A stretch of 39,989 nt of DNA from Candidatus Woesearchaeota archaeon (lineage in GTDB: Archaea > Nanobdellota > Nanobdellia > Woesearchaeales > SKGA01): the NCBI GenBank assembly GCA_007117735.1, contig SKGA01000047.1:1-39989 (forward strand), given 5' to 3'. Within the stretch, counting starts at the first letter, position 1; each line of letters starts with the position of its first letter. Of the stretch, positions 18,444-24,976 are shown piece after piece. The notes under the pieces were generated by a model, which saw only the letters and a list, made by a program, of their open reading frames with translations, was not told where the DNA came from and searched no databases. The position numbers and the translations under genes are program-made.

Positions 18444-19575
18444 GGACTTCAAGACCAGGTAATTTCTTTCCAGAGAGTAATTGTAAACTAGCCCCTCCTC
18501 CTGTGCTTTTATGCGTAAATGAAAACGATCTTAACGCACTTACCGTATCTCCACCGCAAACAATAACAGTCTTATCAAGAATTGATCGTGCAACTGCTCT
18601 TGTTGCAGCATCAAAAGGTTTTACTTCAAACATACCCAAAGGACCATTCCAAACAATAGTTTGTGCAGATGATAAAATTTGAGAGAATAAACGAACAGAT
18701 TTTGGACCGATATCAAATCCTGCTTTTCGTTTTGGAAAAGAGAGTACATCAACAAAAGAAACATGTTCTTTTCTTTGAGAAACTGAAAAGGAGTCAAACT
18801 TCTTAAGCTTTGAATGACTAGTAACAGCAAAATCAACCGGCAAAACAATTTTTCTCGGATATTTTTCTAATAACTGTTTTGCTTTAGGAATCATTTCTTC
18901 TTCAACAAGACTAGTACCAGTCTCACCATCAAGAGCTCGCAAGAAAGTAAAAACGACAGCACCTCCTAATAGCACTTTATCAACCTTTTTAAGAAGAGAT
19001 TCTAATAAAGGAAGTTTATCAGCAATTTTTGCTGCTCCAAAAATAGCAACGACAGGTTGTTTATGACGAAGATGAACATACTTTTTTTCTTTTTGTAATA
19101 ATAAACCACCAGCACTAGGAAGAAGTTTTGGCAAGGCATAAACACTTGCATCTTTTCGATGAGCAGTTCCAAACGCATCACTTACATACACATCAGCATG
19201 GTTTGCTAATTGTCGAGCAAATGCAACACTTCCTTTTTTCTCCCCTTCAAAGAATCGAAGATTTTCAAGAAGAACAAGAGGTTGAGAACAAGAAGTGGAA
19301 ACATCTGTATGTAGATGAACTTTTTTCCCAAGAAGTTTTGTTAATCGTTTTGCAACAGGAGCTAAGCTAAGTGTTTGATCAACGCCTTTAGGGCGACCAA
19401 GATGACTAGCCATAATAATTTGTTTTGCACCTTTTTCTAATAAGAGTTGAATGGTTGGAAAAGCAGCTTTTATTCGAGCATCATCTTGAATAACACCATT
19501 ACGTAAAGGAACATTAAGATCTAGACGAAGAAACACACGTTTATTTTTTGGACGGAGACTCGCAATTGTTTTCAT
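18436..19575 (-). CDS. pgk: Phosphoglycerate kinase
   Basis: RVFLRLDLNVPLRNG, ASHLGRPKG, WNGPLGMFE, VCGGDTVSALRSF, STGGGASLQLLSGKKLPGLEVL. Confidence 0.97.
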   Translation of the reverse strand: MKTIASLRPKNKRVFLRLDLNVPLRNGVIQDDARIKAAFPTIQLLLEKGAKQIIMASHLGRPKGVDQTLSLAPVAKRLTKLLGKKVHLHTDVSTSCSQPLVLLENLRFFEGEKKGSVAFARQLANHADVYVSDAFGTAHRKDASVYALPKLLPSAGGLLLQKEKKYVHLRHKQPVVAIFGAAKIADKLPLLESLLKKVDKVLLGGAVVFTFLRALDGETGTSLVEEEMIPKAKQLLEKYPRKIVLPVDFAVTSHSKLKKFDSFSVSQRKEHVSFVDVLSFPKRKAGFDIGPKSVRLFSQILSSAQTIVWNGPLGMFEVKPFDAATRAVARSILDKTVIVCGGDTVSALRSFSFTHKSTGGGASLQLLSGKKLPGLEVLT

Positions 19576-19579
19576 GATT

Positions 19580-19876
19580 TCACCTGTTTTTAAAATGTGC
19601 AACAACACGTTTGTCAAGTTGCACTCCTTCTTTTGAACGTAATGAGTAATAAACCTTTCTACTTACTGAACCCCAAGAAAAATCTCCTTCTTCTTCAACC
19701 ACTTCTTTAGAGAATTGTTCAACAGCTTCTCCTCGTTCTAATTGATAATAAACATTTCGCTGACTAACAGGACCAAATAATTGTAAATAATGTTTGTGAG
19801 CTTGATAAGCAGTTAATGAACCTGCAACAAAAAGAATCTCAGCAAGACGTTGACGAACAATACTTTTCTTAGGCAT
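19580..19876 (-). CDS. Small HTH-like protein (possible transcription regulator)
   Basis: 98-aa ORF with winged-helix-like spacing: RQRLAEILFVAGSLTAYQAHKHYLQLFGPVSQRNVYYQLERG. Confidence 0.5.
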   Translation of the reverse strand: MPKKSIVRQRLAEILFVAGSLTAYQAHKHYLQLFGPVSQRNVYYQLERGEAVEQFSKEVVEEEGDFSWGSVSRKVYYSLRSKEGVQLDKRVVAHFKNR

Positions 19877-19913
19877 GTACAGATCAAAGAAAAGAACACA
19901 TATAAATGTTAGT

Positions 19914-20060
19914 AAAAAATAGTTAACGACAAAAGTTTAGCATACTAATTGTTTGTTGTTAACTGATTAGTATAGTCAATGATAAGTCGTTTACGATAGT
20001 GGTTGTTTATCATTAACTGATTAGTTCATAAAAAAATAAGGTAAAAAACCCCTTATTTTT
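19914..20060. repeat. Dispersed intergenic repeat, copy A (with internal duplication and hairpin)
   Basis: 19914-19969 matches 27818-27873 at 52/56 positions without gaps; TTAACTGATTAGT recurs near 20013; hairpin AAAAATAAGG (20032-20041) / CCTTATTTTT (20051-20060). Confidence 0.8.
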
Positions 20061-20302
20061 GTTATTCACTAATAAACGAAAAAAATAAAATAAGAAATGC
20101 ATTAGTTTTGTCGTTTACTAAAAATACAACAAACATGAAAAAAGAAGAGAAAAAAGGCAAAAATGCCTCAAAGAAAAAAATTAATATTTCTTAAAAGAAT
20201 AACAAAAGTTAACAAGAAAAGCTAAAGTTTTTTAAAATGTTAACCTGAGTCGACAAAAAAAATACATTAGCGTTTTTTAAAGTGTTAACAACAATTAACA
20301 AT

Positions 20303-20324
20303 AAAAAACACGCTAGTGTTTTTT
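20303..20324. terminator. Symmetric 9-bp stem hairpin with T6/A6 ends, stop codon of rpoN in its loop
   Basis: AAAAAACAC-GCTA-GTGTTTTTT; minus-strand TAG stop (20313-20315) lies at the loop. Confidence 0.6.
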
Positions 20325-20510
20325 AAATCCTGCAGACGTGTCTGCGAGATCAACATGACCAAGAAGAACACTTCGGCAACAATACCGTTCAAGACCTAAA
20401 TCATCAAGAACTGCTTTTGTTTCTTCGCCAGCAGCAATTCGTTCTTTATATGACTCCCAAAGGTGACCTACAGGTTTTCCGCAACTGAAACATCGAACAG
20501 GAATTATCAT
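20313..20510 (-). CDS. rpoN: DNA-directed RNA polymerase subunit N
   Basis: [23 protein letters not shown]...[18 protein letters not shown]. Confidence 0.97.
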   Translation of the reverse strand: MIIPVRCFSCGKPVGHLWESYKERIAAGEETKAVLDDLGLERYCCRSVLLGHVDLADTSAGFKKH

Positions 20511-20520
20511 CTAAAACACC

Positions 20521-20916
20521 TCATCGGTAAGACTTCTGTCGTTTACTCCGCGCACTTCCTTGAGTGTTCGGTTTACGAACTTCTTTCCGTCGTACATCAG
20601 CAACTAAAAGTTGTCGATCATAATTTAAAAAGATCTCTTTGAGTTTTTCATGTTTTTCTGCTAAAGCTTTTGCAATTGCAAGTCGTGCAGCTTCGGTTTG
20701 ACCCATAAAACCACCGCCACTTACAGAAACAGCAATATCTACTTTAGAAGCGGCATCTCCTGCTAAAATAAGAGGTTCAGATAATTTTAATCGAGCTAAA
20801 GCCGGTTCATACACATCAAGTGAAAGACCGTTAATAAGTACTTTACCTGTACCAGCAGATAACGTTGCTCGTGCAACTGCACTTTTTCGTTTTCCGGTTG
20901 TTTGAATTACTTTCAT
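20521..20916 (-). CDS. rps9: 30S ribosomal protein S9
   Basis: [25 protein letters not shown]...[19 protein letters not shown]...[23 protein letters not shown]. Confidence 0.97.
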   Translation of the reverse strand: MKVIQTTGKRKSAVARATLSAGTGKVLINGLSLDVYEPALARLKLSEPLILAGDAASKVDIAVSVSGGGFMGQTEAARLAIAKALAEKHEKLKEIFLNYDRQLLVADVRRKEVRKPNTQGSARSKRQKSYR

Positions 20917-20925
20917 GATCATCAC

Positions 20926-21333
20926 CTAAATATGTTTAAGAACTTCACCAACTGTTGTAAATTTTAAGTTTGGTAATTTTGCTACTTGAGCTTGTTCTAA
21001 TGTCACTGGTTTTACGTCTTTAAATTCTTCAGGAACACCTGAATAACAAAGAACTCGTTTGAACGCTGCAGCTCCTTTTTGTTGTTTGTAAGGAAGCATC
21101 CCTCGAATAACTCTTCGAACGTATCGATCAGGCATCCGTGTAATAAACGGACCTTTTGCAGGAGTACCTCGATCACGAGCATTTTTAATTCTTGCAAGGA
21201 CTTCGTCTCGTTTTCCTGAAATAACAGCTTTATCCGCATTAATAACTCGGACTTCTTCACCAAGAAGAGCTTGTTTTGCAGCAAAAGTTGCGAATCGTCC
21301 TAAAATTAGTTTTTCTGCATCAATTACGATCAT
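20926..21333 (-). CDS. rpl13: 50S ribosomal protein L13
   Basis: IDAEKLILGRFATFAAKQALLGEEVRVINADKAVISG...GMLPYKQQKGAAAFKRVLCYSGVPEE. Confidence 0.97.
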   Translation of the reverse strand: MIVIDAEKLILGRFATFAAKQALLGEEVRVINADKAVISGKRDEVLARIKNARDRGTPAKGPFITRMPDRYVRRVIRGMLPYKQQKGAAAFKRVLCYSGVPEEFKDVKPVTLEQAQVAKLPNLKFTTVGEVLKHI

Positions 21334-21338
21334 TTTAA

Positions 21339-21695
21339 CTACCCCATAATTCGTACGCCTTTCGCGTCAGGATTTTTCTTCATTAAATCCTCTATTGAGA
21401 GTACTTCACCTTTTTGAGATAAAATTTTCTCTCGTGCGCTGTCAGAGAATTGCAATGCTGCAACTGTTAATTTTTTTGAAATAACACCGCTACCAAGAAC
21501 TTTTCCTGGTACGATGATAATATCTCCATCATTAGCATAACGTTCTAATTTGAACACATTGACTTCTCGTTTTTGCCGCGTAGGTTTATGTAACTCTACA
21601 GCGACTCGCTTCCACAAAGGACGTTCCTTTGATACAGCTAAAGTTTTGAGAGCCTGAATCAGGCTTTCCACTTGATTGTTTTTGATTCTTTTCAT
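21339..21695 (-). CDS. rpl18e: 50S ribosomal protein L18e
   Basis: MKRIKNNQVESLIQALKTLAVSKERPLWKRVAVELHKPTRQKREVNVFKLERYANDGDIIIVPGKVLGSG; the tracked start at 21776 wrongly extends through a tRNA gene. Confidence 0.95.
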   Translation of the reverse strand: MKRIKNNQVESLIQALKTLAVSKERPLWKRVAVELHKPTRQKREVNVFKLERYANDGDIIIVPGKVLGSGVISKKLTVAALQFSDSAREKILSQKGEVLSIEDLMKKNPDAKGVRIMG

Positions 21696-21725
21696 TTCAA
21701 TCACATGGTTATATTTTATATATGA

Positions 21726-21808
21726 TGTGGGTGACGTGGTTCGAACACGCGCAGGCATAAGCCACTCGGCCCTCAACCGAGCCCGTTTGACCGCTCCGGC
21801 ACACCCAC
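21726..21808 (-). tRNA. tRNA-Leu (GAG), long variable arm, no encoded CCA
   Basis: Minus: GTGGGTG...CTCGG-TTGAGGG-CCGAG...GTTCGAAC...CACCCAC-A; 7-bp acceptor stem, anticodon GAG. Confidence 0.92.
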
Positions 21809-21817
21809 AATAATCAT

Positions 21818-22591
21818 CTATAGTTCTTTAACAAGTTTTTCAAACGTTGTTAGTTGACCTTCAAATGCAGTAATTGCTTGAAGGACGATGTCATTTGCAC
21901 GTAATGCGCCGAAACTTTCTACAGTAAATCGAAACGCATCTGTATTGTAAGTAATATCTACAACATCTGGATGTACGTTTGCACACGCATCAACTAATTG
22001 CGGTGTGGAAATCTTTTTTACATCAATTGTGCCATCAGCTGCGAAAATTTGAGGAGGATAATCTCCTCGAATGTCGTCAACTAATAATTTGTTATTTACT
22101 TTGATAACTGGTTCATAAGAGTACCAAATTAATCCTGGACTCCATTTAGAGTGAGTATTTCCCGTACCTAAAACAGCAGTTGCTTCAAGTTCTAAGGATT
22201 GCCCTTCTAACAGTTTAACAAGTAAGGTATCACCATACACTGGTTGTACAGCAGGATCTTTACTCAGCAAATCTTTCGCATAAACGTTTTTAGGACCTTC
22301 TACTTGCAAAGAAAGTTTAAGTTCATACTCTGGACTTGCAATCCGTTCTTCACCTTTTGGAGTTAATTTGTAGGAATCAAGATCTGTTTTCAAAACAACA
22401 AGGCCTAATCGATGAGCAATAATTTCATCGTATAAAACACTATCATTTTTGAAAATAGTAACATCTTCAATCGCCATGGTAGGAACTTCTCCCATCATTA
22501 ATCGTCGAAGAGCATTTGCATACGCTACATCAACACCTTCAAGAGTGAACGTCATGTTTTCGTCAGATTGTGAATGAACAGTAATTTTCAT
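21818..22591 (-). CDS. rpoD: DNA-directed RNA polymerase subunit D
   Basis: VAYANALRRLMMGEVPTMAIEDVTIFKNDSVLYDEIIAHRLGLVVLKTDL. Confidence 0.96.
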   Translation of the reverse strand: MKITVHSQSDENMTFTLEGVDVAYANALRRLMMGEVPTMAIEDVTIFKNDSVLYDEIIAHRLGLVVLKTDLDSYKLTPKGEERIASPEYELKLSLQVEGPKNVYAKDLLSKDPAVQPVYGDTLLVKLLEGQSLELEATAVLGTGNTHSKWSPGLIWYSYEPVIKVNNKLLVDDIRGDYPPQIFAADGTIDVKKISTPQLVDACANVHPDVVDITYNTDAFRFTVESFGALRANDIVLQAITAFEGQLTTFEKLVKEL

Positions 22592-22600
22592 TTGCATCAC

Positions 22601-22996
22601 CTAAACTCGTCTTCCTCGTTTACCGCCTTTCTTTCGACATCCGCCGTGAGGGATAGGAGTAACATCTTCGATAAAACCAATTCGAAGACCCATTCGAGAA
22701 AGAGCTCGAACTGCTGCTTGACTTCCAGGACCTGGATTCATAGGACCATTGTGGCCTCCAGGTGCTCGAACTTTGATATGTAAACCGGAAATTCCTTTTT
22801 CACGAGCAACTTCTGCAGCTTTTTTAGCAGCAGTCATTGCGGCAGTAGGACTTGATTCTAAACGGTGACTTTTTACAACTTGTCCACCGCTTGCTAAAGC
22901 AAGAGTTTCAGTTCCAGTAATATCAGTAATATGAATTATGGTGTTATTGTAACTTGCAAAAATATGAGCTACGCCCCATCGAACATCTGATTTCAT
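22601..22996 (-). CDS. rps11: 30S ribosomal protein S11
   Basis: [27 protein letters not shown]...[55 protein letters not shown]. Confidence 0.98.
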   Translation of the reverse strand: MKSDVRWGVAHIFASYNNTIIHITDITGTETLALASGGQVVKSHRLESSPTAAMTAAKKAAEVAREKGISGLHIKVRAPGGHNGPMNPGPGSQAAVRALSRMGLRIGFIEDVTPIPHGGCRKKGGKRGRRV

Positions 22997-23649
22997 TGTT
23001 CATCACCTTTTTCTTCGCTAGATTCTTCATCAGCTGGAGATTCTTCAGAAGATTCTTCTTTTGCAACTTCTTCATTAGAAGATGCAGCTTCTTTTTCTAC
23101 TTCTTTTTTCTTAGTAGAAAGTTCTTCAAGTCGTTCTTTACTTGCCCGTTCAGGGTGATCTTCGCTAAAAAGAGAAGAGGAAACAGCAAAAGAAACAGAT
23201 GCTTCATCCTTTACAGTAATAAGATGACTTGGAGAAGTAATCTTTATTCCATTTACTAAAACATGACCATGTACAATAAACTGTCGTGCTTGATTTGGTG
23301 AACGTGCTAAGCCTTTCTTTAGTAAAACACTTTGCAATCGTCGCTCAAGAACATCACTTACAGTTAAACCAAGAATAACATCAAAAGTAACATCTCCTTT
23401 TGCAAGACCTAGTTCTTTTACTCGTCGGTATAAGTGCTGAGTCTCAACTTCAACCTGAGAACCGCTTAAAGCGATTAATTTTTTAGCTTGACTTTTAAAT
23501 TTCTTTAAAAGAGTCTCGGCTTTCCAAATTTCTTTCTTGGAACGAGTACCAAATTGTTTTTCATAAGCTTTCTCTTCTTCAATTCTTGATTTAATCCAAG
23601 GATGAGAAGGGGTTTCATATTTTTTTCGAATACGTTTAGGATCTCCCAT
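22993..23649 (-). CDS. rps4: 30S ribosomal protein S4 with acidic C-terminal extension
   Basis: [17 protein letters not shown]...[35 protein letters not shown], then a Glu/Ser/Lys tail. Confidence 0.96.
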   Translation of the reverse strand: MGDPKRIRKKYETPSHPWIKSRIEEEKAYEKQFGTRSKKEIWKAETLLKKFKSQAKKLIALSGSQVEVETQHLYRRVKELGLAKGDVTFDVILGLTVSDVLERRLQSVLLKKGLARSPNQARQFIVHGHVLVNGIKITSPSHLITVKDEASVSFAVSSSLFSEDHPERASKERLEELSTKKKEVEKEAASSNEEVAKEESSEESPADEESSEEKGDEQ

Positions 23650-23659
23650 TTTTAACTAC

Positions 23660-24121
23660 CTACTTTCTTACCGTTTTTTTCTTCTTAACAGCCGCTGCTT
23701 TCCCTTTATTTCTTCGGAAATTAGACTGAGTTCGCTGTCCTCGAACAGGTAGTCTCCATTGGTGTCGTAGACCAATATATGACTTTACTTTCTTTGCTCG
23801 TTTAAGATCTTGATCTTGAGTGAAATCTAAATCAGATAAGGTTAAATGCATATCTTCTCCAGTTTCATAATCTCGTTGTCGGTTGAGAACATAAGCCGGC
23901 ATTCCTGCTGCTTTAGGATCTTCAACAATCTTTTCAACAACAGTGACTTCTTTATCAGAAAGTTCCCCTGTTTTTTTCATGTAATCGATTTGAGCGAGTA
24001 CACAAACCATTCGTGCAAAATTCTCGCCAATTCCTTTGATCTTTTGTAAAGAGAGAAATAAAGGTTTCTCCCCTGCTAGATCAGTATTACCTACTCGTAC
24101 AATATGTCTAAAGTCTGCCAT
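23660..24121 (-). CDS. rps13: 30S ribosomal protein S13
   Basis: MADFRHIVRVGNTDLAGEKPLFLSLQKIKGIGENFARMVC...GLRHQWRLPVRGQRTQSNFRRNKG; TATAAAA ~24 nt upstream of this ATG supports it over the tracked start. Confidence 0.96.
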   Translation of the reverse strand: MADFRHIVRVGNTDLAGEKPLFLSLQKIKGIGENFARMVCVLAQIDYMKKTGELSDKEVTVVEKIVEDPKAAGMPAYVLNRQRDYETGEDMHLTLSDLDFTQDQDLKRAKKVKSYIGLRHQWRLPVRGQRTQSNFRRNKGKAAAVKKKKTVRK

Positions 24122-24252
24122 TTTGAATATCACATTAATTTTATACTCAACCCCACGGAGAAAGAAAGTTCGTTCCCTCAACGCGTTAACTCGGGATGAG
24201 TTATTAACTCAACTAAGAAAAGAAAAGCAACATCCTTTATAAATATTGCGAG

Positions 24253-24564
24253 TCAAGAATCTGTCTGATTAAACTCATCAACAAAGCCCTCCCCTACAAA
24301 AATATACTCGTCTGAGAGGTTCTGAGGACAAGTACCCGTCCAACTTAATCGACCTTGAATGAACGTTCCATTATGTTCATAAATACAACGAGAAGTAAAA
24401 GAATAATATATTGTCTCAGCAACAGTAAAAACAGTTCGATTACCTGAATCTTCAGATGGAGTAAACTGTGGAAAAGAATAAGGAATGATAAGTAAAAAGA
24501 GATAGAGAAAAAGTAAAGTAAGAATAATAAAAAGAAAAATAGTTATTAGTTGTTTCACAATCAC
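24253..24564 (-). CDS. Small N-terminally membrane-anchored protein
   Basis: Strong N-terminal TM then soluble domain with two Cys; TATA-like TTTATAAA upstream. Confidence 0.5.
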   Translation of the reverse strand: MIVKQLITIFLFIILTLLFLYLFLLIIPYSFPQFTPSEDSGNRTVFTVAETIYYSFTSRCIYEHNGTFIQGRLSWTGTCPQNLSDEYIFVGEGFVDEFNQTDS

Positions 24565-24662
24565 TAGTCATAAACAAGAAATTTATAAATGTATCGAAGA
24601 AAATAAACCAAAAAGGAATCTTTATAAAGAGTTTTTTCTTCTCTTCTTTCAAACCAAATCAT

Positions 24663-24740
24663 GGTGGCGTTGGTGTAATCTGGTTAGCACTAGAGACTGT
24701 GGATCTCTCAGTCTGGGTTCAAATCCCAGGCGCCGCCCCA
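24663..24740 (+). tRNA. tRNA-His (GTG) with encoded G-1 and CCA
   Basis: G-GTGGCGT...AGAGA-CTGTGGA-TCTCT...CTGGG-TTCAAAT-CCCAG-GCGCCGC-C-CCA; TATA TTTATAAAG at ~24621. Confidence 0.95.
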
Positions 24741-24936
24741 TTCTCTTAAATAATAACAAAAACCACAACTACTCAAATTTCAAAAACTGGGTTCACGCTC
24801 AATAATTAAAAATTATTGGCGCCCAAAAATTTTGAAAAAATTTTTAGGGAATCCCAGGCGCCGCCCCATTCTCTTAAATAATAACAAAAACCACAACTAC
24901 TCAAATTTCAAAAACTGGGTTCACGCTCAATAATTA
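24722..24936 (+). repeat. 87-bp perfect direct repeat (24722-24808 and 24850-24936) starting in the tRNA-His T-loop
   Basis: Both copies read AATCCCAGGCGCCGCCCCATTCTCTTAAATAATAACAAAAACCACAACTACTCAAATTTCAAAAACTGGGTTCACGCTCAATAATTA; 41-bp spacer with AT-rich palindromes. Confidence 0.97.
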
Positions 24937-24976
24937 ATTGCTTCTTAAGAAGAAAGAATCCCAAAGCCAGGATAAA

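Noticed and set aside
20159-20175. AGGCA-AAAA-TGCCT mini-hairpin
   Set aside because: Only 5 bp in A-rich sequence; insufficient alone, though it lies in the flagged intergenic array.
21696-21776. N-terminal extension of L18e in the ORF track
   Set aside because: This stretch is the tRNA-Leu gene and spacer; L18e starts at 21695.
21726-21808. tRNA-Leu inside the r-protein operon as a novelty
   Set aside because: A tRNA-Leu upstream of L18e is known from other archaeal (e.g. haloarchaeal) operons; annotated but not scored as new.
22954-23259. Plus-strand 101-aa Phe/Arg-rich ORF
   Set aside because: Antisense of the S4 acidic/Lys tail and S11 start; composition artefact.
24122-24181. N-terminal extension of S13 in the ORF track
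   Set aside because: MADFRHI at 24121 matches the usual S13 start and has a TATA box at leaderless spacing.
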